A DNA stretch of 64,000 nucleotides from Solanum dulcamara. Lineage: Eukaryota; Streptophyta; Magnoliopsida; Solanales; Solanaceae. The translations under genes were made by a program, and so were the position numbers. A model generated the notes under the pieces. That model saw only the letters and a program-made list of their open reading frames with translations. It had not been told where the DNA came from and searched no databases. Every line of letters begins with the position of its first letter. The stretch's first letter is position 1. Shown here piece after piece: positions 34,291 to 45,251 of this stretch. The stretch covers positions 4,582,001-4,646,000 of the forward strand of contig NC_077243.1 of NCBI RefSeq assembly GCF_947179165.1. The letters run 5' to 3'.

Positions 34291-36053
34291 TATCAAAATC
34301 AGCATTCCTCGGAAGGAAGCTGCTGACACATATAGATAAAATTCAAAGTGACCCATGCTTTGAATGTCTATTGTCGACTAGGCAGAATAATATACGGATC
34401 TTTAAAAGATGTCAGGGTACAGAAATTAAACTCCGTCAAATATGATTAACTAGGTATGTATATACATAACTAGGAATTTCAGGTCAATCTTTCCGGTCAC
34501 GTATCTTCTAGGCCTCTTACACATTTGGTTACATATTTTCTTGTTGCAAATCGGAAGATCTACCGGCGAAATTATTCTTCTTTTTTATTTTCCGGCGAAG
34601 TTTTTGGTCTCCTCCTTTCTTTTCTCGGCGAAATAGATCTGCCCAGATCTGAACTAGATTTACCAATATCCAGCAACGTCCAGGGTTTTCTGATCAGAAT
34701 CTTTCTCCGATCCTTCACCAGCGAAGGGTTTCCAGATCTCATGCCGCCGCCACTGCTTATGCCAGCATCTTTCTGGCGATTGTCTGCAGCTCCAGGTTCT
34801 GTCTTTCCTTGACTGATTTCGTGTGCACCAGTTCATCTTCTAATATTACTTCTTGATCCGTTTGAATTAGGTGTGGTAGCCTATCGTTCTTGATTTTTTT
34901 TGCTTACAGCTATTGTTCTTGATTATTTTACTTACAGTTATTGTTCTTGATTTTTTCTTACCATTATTGTTCTAGATTTTTTCTTAGTTATCGTGCATTG
35001 TCTCTATTTTATATTTTATTGTTCTATCTAATATTATCTCGTTACTTGTATCTTCTTGATTTACTGTATTCTCTCGATTTATTTGTTCTCAGTCTATCAC
35101 TTTGTAGTTCATATCCTATTTAGTGGCTTTGTGGATTGATTGTGGATAAGGGTCATGTCCTCGATTGGGGGCGGAGGCGAGGGGAAATAGTGGTAAAAGG
35201 AGGACGGGTTTTCTTAGGTTGAGAGTAGGATCGTGAAACATAGGGTCACTTACAGGGAAGTACATAGAGCTAATGAAGAGTCTTAAGAGGAGAAAGATTA
35301 ATATAGCTTGTGTTCAGAAGACTAGATAGGTAGGTACCAAAGCTCAGGATATGGACAAGTTTAAATTGTAGTACTCAAAAGGCTCAAGGGATAGGAATGG
35401 AGTAGGTATTCTAGTTGACGGGGATTTTAGGGAGTGTGTGGTGGAGGTTAAGAGGGTCAGTAATAGGATGATGACAATTAAGCTAGTTATCAGTAGGCTT
35501 ATTGTGAACGTTGTTAGTATTTATGAGCCTCATATGGGCCTGGATGATGAAGTCAAAAAGCTCTTTTGGGAGGATTTGGATGAGGTAATACTGGGCACCG
35601 AAAAGATTTTCATTGGTGGAGATTTCAATGGTCATATCAGTACAACTTCTAATGGTTTTGATGATGTCCATGGAGGCTTTGGTTTTGGGGAGAGGAACAG
35701 TGGTGGGTGAATTTTGCTAAAGCCTTTGAGTTGGTAATTCCTATCTTGGTTTTGCAATAGTTCTATTTGGATAGTTGAAAATGAATAACGTGTTTACTGA
35801 GACCCGTCCTGCAAACATGCTTGGGAAAATAAAGACTTGTTTGTAACTGTGAGCCTCTATTGAAATCAAAGGAAAAAGGAAAGAAAAGAATTACTTTTGA
35901 TTAAAAAAAGAACATTTTAGGATCATTGTACTATCGGGTCAGAAGTTGATTTGTAGTGCTACTTTCAGTTTTTGGAACCAATTAGATAGTGTCCTTGCTA
36001 CGCATAACTAATTTATCTGTGAGAGTATTTGTATTACATAAGATGTTGTGGGT
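34291..36053. repeat. Right arm of the large inverted repeat
   Basis: Reverse-complement match to 30116-32770 without the nested gypsy/SINE insertion. The outer ~290 bases (35760-36053) are a third copy, inverted, of the flank found beside both PAM16 pseudogenes (30090-30430, 40585-40850). Confidence 0.92.
34440..35760 (+). mobile_element. LINE (RTE-like) endonuclease fragment, right copy
   Basis: The + strand mirror of the left copy, uninterrupted. After a leader (34520-34830) it reads 'LKRRKINIACVQKT' near 35281-35325, then in the 35438-35710 frame 'MVEVKRVSNRMMTIKLVISR', 'KLFWEDLDEV' and 'EKIFIGGDFNGHIS', ending at 'FAKAFELVI' and a short tail. Stops and shifts prevent one long frame. No reverse transcriptase follows. 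Confidence 0.82.
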
Positions 36054-36140
36054 GCGATCGGGATTAGTTATGACCAACTAGATAGTGTCCGTTCAGTTTT
36101 TCCTTAAATGGGCCTTACGCGATCGGGATTAGTTATGACC
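36054..36140 (+). repeat. 22-bp direct repeat at the outer edge of the right arm
   Basis: Positions 36054-36075 and 36119-36140 are identical (both contain GATCGGGATTAGTTATGACC). The 43 bases between them contain 'tagatagtgtcc' and 'ttcagttttt', also present just inside the arm at 35979-35995 and 35964-35975. This looks like templated filler at a break. Confidence 0.85.
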
Positions 36141-36289
36141 CCAGAGTGGGTACAGTATACAGGGTAGAAAACCTAAAAAAAGAAGAGAATATACGTACAT
36201 CATAAATACCACGAAGGAGTGTGTATATATCGGTAAAAACATATTTACAGTAGTAGAATAATTAGCTACAGAAGAAGCAACAAAAGGAT

Positions 36290-38115
36290 AAGAAAACACA
36301 AACCTCATCCACAGCGCAGGTTCATGGTCACATCTCACAAATAACATCTTGAACCCCTAATAGTACAAATACAGATGATGGCTCTAAATTCTGTCATCAG
36401 CTGAATTACTATGACCAACAAGAGAATTAAGTTAATAGAATCTTCAAAAGAAGTATTTCTTTTTAACATGTTTCCCCATTTTCCTCCAACACTTGTGTAA
36501 CCTGCACACACCATCATAATGAAGACCATCTTGCCTAACCATAAAAGTGTGAGTCATGAACTTCAATTGAAAAAAGATGTTGCAACTTAAAAGTAAGTAG
36601 TCACAACCGCGGAATTAAGACTTCTGGTTACAAGTTCAATTGAACTCATAACTTTTGACACAGAAAATAGATATATATCTTGAAAGCTACTTAAATCTCA
36701 AGATTGTCAACAAACAAACCGGATAGCCTTGTTGGCAGCTGACTCACAATGGTTAATTGAAATTGGTGAACGATTGATCCTTATTTGATCACTTGTTGCC
36801 ACTTGGATCTCTTCCCCCACTGCATATATATAAAATTGCAATTGGAGAAGGAAGCATGGAATTAAGTTCTTGTACAAATAATTAAATTTGAAAAAAAATC
36901 ACATTAAATTAGAGGAACTATAATATTAAAAAAAATACAAGGTAAATTTACAATTGAATGCCATGGAATTTGACCTTGTGAAGAAAACCATTCTAGTGCT
37001 ATCTAACATTAATACTCACAAAATAGAATTAACTTGTGTATGTACTATAGGGTAAAGAATTTTTACACTAACTCAATGTTTTTAATATGTTGTAGCAGAT
37101 AATCTACTTTTTTTAGGTTATAGTTCTTATTTTTTATGAATGTCTATGGTAGATGATAATGAAAAACTCTCAAGTACAAAATAATTTTTTTTTGAACTTG
37201 GTAACTTTCTCAAGTACAAAATATTATCAATCAACGTATACGTACATGCCTCGAGTCTGAAGTAGTACCTTCAAAACTAACCAGAAATATTGGAAACTCA
37301 TATATGAAGGGATAATTAACACGTACTTTCTTCTGTAGAGAACCATTCTCCATGATCCTCATCATCTTCATAACCACCTGAGAGCACCATAGATTGCTTG
37401 TCCTGCAATTCCGGCAACATGGGGCCAATGCACACCCCATTGCCTGCAATTCAAGTGACGTGCCCACAATTCTCCGACAAAAACACCTTGATTTCTGTCC
37501 GGATCATTCTCCGCCAATATTGGCCCCAAATGATCCGAAGGAATGGTCACAAATATCCTCCCCCTTGATGCATTATCCATTCCAGCTCTTTTATATAGCC
37601 CCTCCTTCCCTAATAAACGGGTATCAGAGTGATATTCTTGATTCACCAATATACAAGGGTGGATCCAAGAATTAAATTTTTTTATGGTAAAATATTGGAG
37701 TAGGTATCACAAACATCCTCCCGCTTGATACATTATCCATTCCAGGTCTTTTACATAGCTGCTGCTCCCCTAATAAACGGGTTATCAGGATGATCTTCTT
37801 GATTCACCTGTATACAGAGGTAGATCCAACAATTAATTTTATGTTAAAGATATTGGGCTCGGTTGAACTCATAGACAAGTGTGTGCTTACCTGAGAACAT
37901 GCTGCTTGAGTCCTTCTAGGGGCATCACTTTTTCTCGACTCCTTCACCATTCTTATAGCAGCCACCAGTACCGAGTCTATTTGTGGTTAATTGATTAATG
38001 ATTTGGTGACTAATTTGACTGCGCACTTGACACTTGTATCCTTGCCTTGTCCAATCCATTTTTGGAAGCACTTCAAACGTAAGTTATGGCCACAGGATGT
38101 ACAGAAGAAAAAAAA
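36290..38115 (-). pseudogene. VIM/ORTHRUS-type E3 ligase pseudogene (RING + SRA)
   Basis: VIM/ORTHRUS proteins bind hemimethylated CpG with an SRA domain and ubiquitinate through RING domains to maintain DNA methylation. Minus-strand pieces in the right order: a RING end 'CFQKWIGQGKDTSVKC' (near 38050) with an in-frame stop after 'KSLIN'; 'DSVLVAAIRMVKESR' (37950); the SRA start 'GRIFVTIPSDHLGPILAEND' (37560); 'LNCRQWGVHWPHVAGIAGQ' (37430); after a frameshift 'LSGGYEDDEDHGEWF' (37350); 'GRDPSGNK' then a stop (36810); 'SCQQGYPV' (36710); 'HYDGVCRLHKCWRKMG' (36500); and 'LFVRCDHEPALW' (36320). The N-terminal PHD and C-terminal RING were not found. Several stops and shifts make it non-functional. 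Confidence 0.88.
37535..37870 (-). repeat. Tandem duplication inside the VIM pseudogene
   Basis: The block around the SRA-exon start is present twice: about 37540-37680 and 37700-37845. Both carry 'cattatccattcca', 'cccctaataaacggg.tatca' style words and 'cttgattcacc'. Only the left (downstream) copy continues into the rest of the SRA domain. The extra copy has its own stops. Confidence 0.82.
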
Positions 38116-39900
38116 TAGCAATCAAGATATATAGAAGTTTCACAAGTATAGAAACCTGAAAAGATTATAGACATATGCAAATACTTCCCATGCATACATA
38201 GAACCAAGGGCGGAGCTGCAGAGGTATATACTTGTAAGTCAGTTTCATCAATCTTCCACTGACAATCGCTATAAAAGAGCCATGGTTTCAAAAAAAAAAC
38301 ATAGACTGCCAAATTATAGTGGAAAAATCCTTTTAAAAAGATTATTGAGAATGCTGTAAAATGTTACTAATTTACCGTTAAAATGTCTGAAGAGATCATT
38401 TTGGTCACATTGCTTGAAGGCCATATCTGCACTGTGTTGCCAGTATTGCTGGATAGGCCTATATACTAAGATATGTCGATGCAGAATTAATCTATAATAT
38501 ATAGTGTCCTCACACAATTAAGAGGATGATGAGGACCATAGAAACTGGAACTCTACGCAATATACATGTACTATGAGTCTTGAAGATAGTGTCTTCTGGT
38601 TTAGTTTAAATATTTCAGACTCGAGGCATGTTCTATATCAAGATATAAATAAGCAATTCATCAAATTCGAAAAGTAAATTCCCATATATCAAGATATAAA
38701 TAAGTAATCATCAAATTTAACATGCTAAAAACAAATTCCCACAACCCCAGTTCTAGTACTTCCCAAAAGCAGCACCAATTAATAATCCGAAGCTAATGAA
38801 TGTACCTGTATAAAATTGAGGTACATATTATCGGGGTTCCTCCTTTCTCTTTGCTTCTTCCTTCTTACATTGCAGTTATTATATATGCACCATAGAGAAA
38901 ATCTACGCTGCAACAACAAAAAGTTGTGTAAAGTAGTCATTTGTTCAATTTACATGAATTGCAACTGAAGCTTTGCGAGCTAGCTACTAAAAAAGATCTC
39001 AATTAGTTACGAATTTTGTTGATAATTTGTCATTAAATAGCCCAGAACTAACTTTATTTTTTGATAATCCATCGCTAATATATTGTTAAATAAAATAAGC
39101 AACGGATTTTTATTGTTTTATGTATACAAAATAGACTGTTCCTTTGACTGGCTATGTCTTGCCATCATTACTCTTTTTCACCAGAGATTCTTGGTTTGAA
39201 TGGAAACATAACGGGAGAGAAAGAATACTAAGCTAGGATAAAGTGAAAAGAGTAATAATTTTATTTTGTTGTTATAAATAAAAGACAACTTTTTGTTGAT
39301 CAGAGAAGATAAAATTAGAAAAAAAAGTAACACTACTATGATTGAGGCTATTTCAATCTCCCCTTTCTCGTTTTTGAGAGCCTCTTAATTACTGATTCAT
39401 TTATTTTTCTTATCTGTTTTTTGAGTATTAACCCTACAAGGAATGCATACGACTGAATTCACCAATAGGTGAGACAGCTGAAAATGAAGAATAAGATTCA
39501 ATGGGGGTCTTAGAACATTGACACCAACAGAAGAATCTAGCAGAAATAATCATCCATGGTAGCACCCTCTCAATTCGGGTAAAGTTAAGTTATTTTAATG
39601 TGATAAAAAAATAGTATTCATTGTTTCAACACAACTCACTAATATCTTTATCGCCAGATGCAAATGAAACAATGATGGAATCAGGGTTTGAGCTAAAGGA
39701 CGCCAAAGGTGATGAAAATTACACAAATCATCAACTAAAATGCTTCTAATTAAGTTGCAGTACAGCATGCACAGGAGAAATCGGAAAAAAATACATACGG
39801 AAACTTTTACTGGAAAAATATGGTGACTGGGGCAATGTCTTTCTGCTCAACATACTCCCTTGAAAGATCAGGAGAATCTTAGCAGAAGCACTGCTAGAAG
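38116..39900. other. Gene-free stretch between pseudogenes
   Basis: No further VIM exon or other gene could be supported. From about 39610 the sequence parallels 29340-29460 ('gcttcaacacaactcacta', 'gggtttgagc.aaa'), marking the edge of the segment duplicated between the two PAM16 copies. Confidence 0.5.
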
Positions 39901-39909
39901 AAAATCTAA

Positions 39910-40597
39910 TTTGGAAGCTGCGCTCTACTCTGGATAAGTGCTTCTAAAGTTTCTTTGGTTCTATGAACCTTCGTTTGAAGATCTAATAATTCCATGACTC
40001 TGCATTTCTCTCAAATGAGCTACTATACCTCTTCGAAAAAATTGATAAAGAGACAAATTAATGAGCAATGCACTCCAATACCAGTCCAAAAACAGCAGGA
40101 TGCAATGAGACACACCTGCAACACTTCCTCCCATGATGAATGCTCCATGAACCAAAGAATTACTCTAGCCTCTGATTCGATCATGGTTTGGTGAATTGCT
40201 TCTTGAAAAGCACTGATTGTTGATCCATCTACCATAAACCGCCAGATGTTACCGCCTCAAGCACATTTTTCACCGGATGACTGAGTCATCACATGGAAAT
40301 TAAATGAACTTTTGTACTGTAATCTAAAGGTCCAAAAGTTAGCTCCTACAGATGATTTCCATTTGCACTTGCTTTCCATGGAAAAAAAAAAAATCAAAGG
40401 CTGCTCTATTTGAAGAGTGCTGTATTGGTTATTTCCTTAAGTAGGAGTTAGCAAAACTCCAATTTTATTTATTTTATTCCAAAGTGGACATATGTCCACA
40501 AACACTTACTTGCAAGTGACTGATGACAGGCCTGAGCGAAGGCCAAGTCATTATTCAGAACCTGTAACAACCACCTGACCAAGAATTCCTTTAGCCT
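39910..40597 (-). pseudogene. PAM16/TIM16-like pseudogene, copy 2
   Basis: A more complete sister of copy 1. Minus-strand exon blocks: after TTGCAG at about 40598, 'AKGILGQVVVTGSE' then a stop and frameshift to 'FAQACHQSLA' with a GTAAGT donor; 'AFQEAIHQTMIESEARVIL' followed by 'MEHSSWEEVLQ' (40100-40225), matching family 'MTEQEARQILGVTEKTSWEEILQ'; then 'RNAES' and 'LQTKVHRTKETLEALIQ' with a terminal stop (39915-39990), matching 'LQSKVHRAKECLEA'. The first block is broken, so no intact protein is possible from this model. A GT-ended leader-like block near 42695-42870 might be its 5' UTR exon (inference). Confidence 0.75.
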
Positions 40598-40850
40598 GCA
40601 ATTAAGAAGACACAACAGATGTTAAGCAACCAACGGCGTCACGTGTAATACGAATTTTCTCACAGATAAACATAGTTCTGCATAGCAAGGACACTAATAG
40701 GAGATATCTAATTGGTTCCAAAAACTGAAAGTAGCACAACTCCTAAACAATAAAGCAACTTCTGCAAGAGAAGTCTCAGTAAGCACATTATTCATTTTCA
40801 ACTATCCAACTAGAACTATTGCAAAACCAAGATAGTATATGGATGCAGTT
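40585..40850 (-). repeat. Second copy of the PAM16 upstream flank
   Basis: Shares with 30070-30430 the words 'gcaattaagaagacacaaca', 'ctcacagataaa', 'ctgaaagtagcac' and 'gaactattgcaaaaccaaga'. Here the similarity ends at 'agatag', exactly where the LINE fragment begins in the first copy. This defines the LINE insertion point. Confidence 0.82.
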
Positions 40851-40962
40851 AGCTACATCAGTATTACCAAGACCAGTGCCAGGGGAAGCATGTACAAAAG
40901 AGTAGATTGCAAGGCTATGGAGTTGAAACAGTCTGAAGCCAATTGAATATCGAACTAGCTAT

Positions 40963-41050
40963 TAAAACAACATACCCAGTAAAATCCAACAATCTAGGGT
41001 CTGGGAAGGGTGGAGTGTACACAAACCTTACTCCTAACTCGTGGAGTTAT
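40963..41050 (-). mobile_element. Decayed TS SINE
   Basis: 'acccagtaaaatccaacaat', 'agggtctgggaagggtggag' and 'cttactcctaactcgtggag' are mutated forms of the other TS SINE copies in the same orientation as 2792-2968. The (AAC)n tail is nearly lost and no target duplication was found. Confidence 0.7.
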
Positions 41051-43540
41051 ACATTCTTTAAATCTCTCAGGAAATAAAGTAACAAATCCTCGAGAAAGCT
41101 TCAAATGGGACTTTTCGGTATTGATGGATCATTCAGAGGTTTTGAATATTACCAGACCAGCTACCATGGCGCACACTGTCATTTATGTGACAGTTCAAAA
41201 TAATTTCTGCTTATTAACTGGTGCAGACCTAAAACTAACAAATAAATATGCTCCTTCTCATGCAGTTTAAGGTTTTAGACTAGGCAACCACACAATTCAA
41301 AAAACAATTAAGCTTTTAAACGAGACAATTCACATATATCATAACAAACAGAATTTCTAGGTTCAAACCTCACCATCACAATCAAGAAAATACTTTCACA
41401 TATTGGTCCAAGAAAAAGACACAACAGAGAACGTGTTGCAAATCTTAAAACTATGATATCAAAGTATTAAACTTTTACACAATACTGTACACATTCATAA
41501 GTTACACTTCCAAAAATTGCTAAAAATTGCTACAATTTTAAGAGAATTTATTTTCCACTCACTCTTTTTCTAAAAGAACCGGCGATAAGTGATAACGGGA
41601 TAAAAAGTGAGAGATGTAGTTACAACAGAGATTGGGGCACAATAAGTAGTATAGATGAGCTTGATAATTTGATTATGACAGAGAAGGATGAGGACAACAA
41701 GAACACTTCTATGTATTCATTTCAGGCATTGAACATTTGCCATAAATTTCATTACACCACTTGCCTGTAAAACTGGATCACCACCCTAATGCAAATAAAC
41801 GTATATGATAGTTTACCACCCACTAGCAAATATTTCCATGCATATGGAGATTTAGAAACACGTGCACTACATGTTGAAGAAGGAATTTGTCATATGGACA
41901 AATCTCTGCATTTCAAATCATCTTTTCTCTGTTTTCAGATTAAGAATGTCGATCTGAGTTCTAATCCCTGTTCAACATTTTCCAATTCAAGGCCCTAAGC
42001 TAAAGATTTAATTCAAAAACTCCAAGGAATAGCGCCATAAAAGGTAAGTGTGTTTTATATATAACTCTTCCTTTTTTGGAATAGTAATCACATTTCACTC
42101 ACTGGCCACTGCTGTCTTTTTCTCTATTAAGCTATGTATGTAAGAACATTGTTGAAGGATATTTCGATTTTATGTGTGTTGCGTAAGGGGGTTTCGTGCT
42201 TTAACAATCAACCATATAAAAAATAAAATTCTTGCCTTACATAAGACTTGGGTCCATTACCTTCCAACATCCAACATTGCCTTCCATCTCGCCATAGTTT
42301 CAAACTGTCAGATCCCTAAATCCAAGCGTAAAATTAATTTAATAGAACAACAAAGATGAGCAGCATACATCTACAACAAGTACTAAAGTTACTATTCTTT
42401 CGGTACAAACATAATAACCATCTATACATAAAAAAAAAATTATAAACAATAAAATTTAACTTCGTTTCTGGAAAAGCTATCTAGGCTATTAAATCAGCAC
42501 TCATTAGAAGGATGTTGTTCATAGATAGATAGATAGATAGATAAATGGTGAATTTATTAAATTAAGCATAATTTAGATCTGAGGGTTTTCATCGAAAAGA
42601 AAGAGAAGTATTCATTAACACTTTAGCAACGTAATCTCATCAAACTACAAGTTGTTAATTTAATAAAAATGAAAACACAAGGAGGAAGAGAACCTGGGCT
42701 ATGACGCCGGTAAGATAATAACATCGTGACTCTTCGATCAATGAACACAAAATCAAGAAATTGAGCCAAATATTTGAATCAAGAAGGGCGGTGAAGTGTA
42801 GCAAAGAAACAATTTAAGCTTATTTGATTCGAGTAAAAAGCGCAGCTAATGAATGAATCGGCTTCAGGCTCCCAACACCAAATAGACAAACAATTTACTC
42901 GCTATTTCCGAGTTTGGAGGAACCGGCCCATCAGTTTTATAACTGAATCTACATCTTTTAGCGGCCCATGGACTTATAATTAAGTTTTTTATTTATATTT
43001 TATGTTATTTCAAAATATAAAAAGTATTTTTAAGTATTTATATTTTATGCTAAAAAATTGTAAAATAAGGTAAAATTCAAAATTTATGTATTTTCAGCTT
43101 ATGATTTTTAGATTTTAGCTTATAAGCTATTATTAAAAAATAATTTAAATATTTTTTAAATACAATATTACCCTTAATCAAACAAATAATTAAATTATAT
43201 AGATGTCTCTTTTCTAGGTCGTCATTTAGGTTTCATTTATATTATTAAAATTTTGTTATTATAACTTTTGAAAAAATACTTTTTTTTTAATACGATAAAC
43301 TCGTATCTAATAATTACTCATATATTACATAATTTTATAGGTCAAATATTAAATTATCATATAATATTTGAATAATTTATAAAATATTAGACCTTTTCTC
43401 ATAAAAATTTTAGTGCATTCAAAAGAATTTTTAAACCCTAATCTAAAAAGTCCACAAATTATAAGAAAAAACAAAAAAAGGACATTTACTTAATAATTAT
43501 TTTAGAAAAAAATATTCGACTAAAATTTCTCTTCCATCAA
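41051..43540. other. Gene-free DNA with a repeat relative and a (GATA)n tract
   Basis: 41935-42060 is a third copy of the inverted-repeat spacer unit ('tcaaggccctaagctaaaga'). A short (ATAG)n tract lies at about 42523-42543. The region 42690-42870 could be the old 5' end of PAM16 copy 2. The rest (42900-43540) is AT-rich with nothing recognised. Confidence 0.5.
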
Positions 43541-44080
43541 TAGGGACTCCCAAGCCATCGATCACACGCCCTAGCATAGCCTTTCCCGCAGGAAAGCGAA
43601 GTGACTATCATCGGATAGTCACGAGCGCTTAGAGGTATGAAATTAAGCGAATCTTTTTTTGAAATGCCAGTAACAATGTGATATTCCATAGATAAGTAAG
43701 AAACTGAAGCCTTTTTTGGAAAAGAGGCGAGTATCCCTCTCTTTCAATTGAGTTGATCACCTCCCTTCGCTAGTTAGAGTTGTGCTCTTCTTGAGCAGCT
43801 TGCGTGCGCTGTTGGCGGAGCTACTTCTTCTTACTGGATGCCCGGTGCCCACCAAAGCACAGACTCTACTCAACTCGTTGGTTCCGCATTGGTCATAACC
43901 CGGTTCGAAAACCTTCTCTCAGAGATTCCCTTCACACGAGCCTCGACTGGGCCAGCATTGATGAAAAAAGAAAAACGAGGGAATCATTCCTCTCTAAAAA
44001 AAAAACTAGAATCTTTCTATTGATAGAGCTTTCACAAGACCTTCTAATTGAGTTATACACATGCTAATTCGGATACCATG
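43541..44080. other. Probable organelle DNA insertion (mitochondrial-type)
   Basis: This block has far higher GC content and a different texture from its AT-rich flanks. It contains phrases such as 'cctttcccgcaggaaagcga', 'gactatcatcggatagtcac' and 'gatgcccggtgcccaccaaa' that read like plant mitochondrial non-coding/ORF DNA. Two overlapping frames at 43804-44067 have no known domain. Identity as a NUMT is inferred from composition and remembered style, not from an alignment. Confidence 0.5.
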
Positions 44081-45029
44081 GTAAAAAAAAGATCTTTGAA
44101 AATTGAAACATTTAACAAGAAATTATTCTGTTCATCCTAATTTGTGTGACACTTTTCGTTTTGACTATATTTTTGAAGCTAAATTGAATTAAATCAATTT
44201 AATGTTCAAATTAATATTTGAATAGAGTTAATAATCGAAAACACACCTTTAGTATCACATTTTTTCGAGTTTCATATGTAAACTATTATGTGTATGAATT
44301 TTCCACATGAAACTATCACTAATTATCTATTATAACACACTTTAAACACCAATTGTTCTCCTTTTTTACTTGAAATATCATCATCAATGCTAATGTCCTC
44401 TCAATACAGGTAAATTTAAATAGATGAAGTTTAGTGACCACAACTTAAATTACAATAAATTATATTGGATGGGATTGAATTCTGATATGTGAGGAGTTAT
44501 GATTTTTTTCATATGATATTGTTCATATATATCTTTTTTATGGTAAACAAATTACTTTAATTTTCTAGTTTATCTTATGTTGGGTAAGTTTTATGTCGAG
44601 TAATTTATTTGGGTTTGTATAACAAAAGCCAATTTTCTATTGTTATATATTATACAAAAATTACTTAAGTAAACCCATATCAACTTGAAAATCACTTTGA
44701 CATGAAAATGCGCATATCATATTAAAACTCATCAAAAGATTTAAGTTGCATGCCACGTTAGCTTTATTGGGTACACTTTACGTTCAAAACGAATTTAACC
44801 CAATTAAATATAATTATCGGCCACCATTATAACTAGTTATTATCCCACACCCACCACAATCATCTAACATAATTTCCAATACATCTATCATCATAATTTT
44901 TCTAAAAATATTTGATATATATTAGATTAATTTAATATTAATATTTTATATTAATATTTTTTTTAAAAAAAATAAACTTATATATTAAAAAATGTGACTA
45001 TAATTTTCAGATGTTAATAAAATATTTTT
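44081..45029. other. AT-rich DNA flanking the copia element
   Basis: No gene or clear repeat was seen. It ends in the TTTTT target site of the retrotransposon. Confidence 0.5.
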
Positions 45030-45251
45030 TGTTATAAGACAAACTAATTTAGCAAATTAAGAATAAAGAAAGACAGAAAAAGAAATAGTAAGAAAAGAGA
45101 GAGAATTGAGAGAATTGATTATTGGTATGTACATTACATACTACAAAGAGGCTATTTATAGGCAAGTGCAGTAGGAGAAAGATAAGGGAGAATAAGCAGT
45201 GGGCCCCTTTTTAAAAATGGAGCATCCACTACTTTGTTTTCTTTTATAATA
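45030..45251 (-). repeat. 3' LTR of the copia element
   Basis: 222 bp starting TGTTATAAGAC and ending TTTTATAATA on the + strand. It is closely similar to 49378-49600 (about 90% identical by eye). Directly inside it is 'ctcccccttgg', which on the minus strand is the polypurine tract CCAAGGGGGAG that primes second-strand synthesis. Confidence 0.93.

Noticed and set aside
43804..44067. Overlapping 87- and 61-codon frames
   Set aside because: They lie inside the probable organelle insertion; no domain and two competing frames, so not called as genes.
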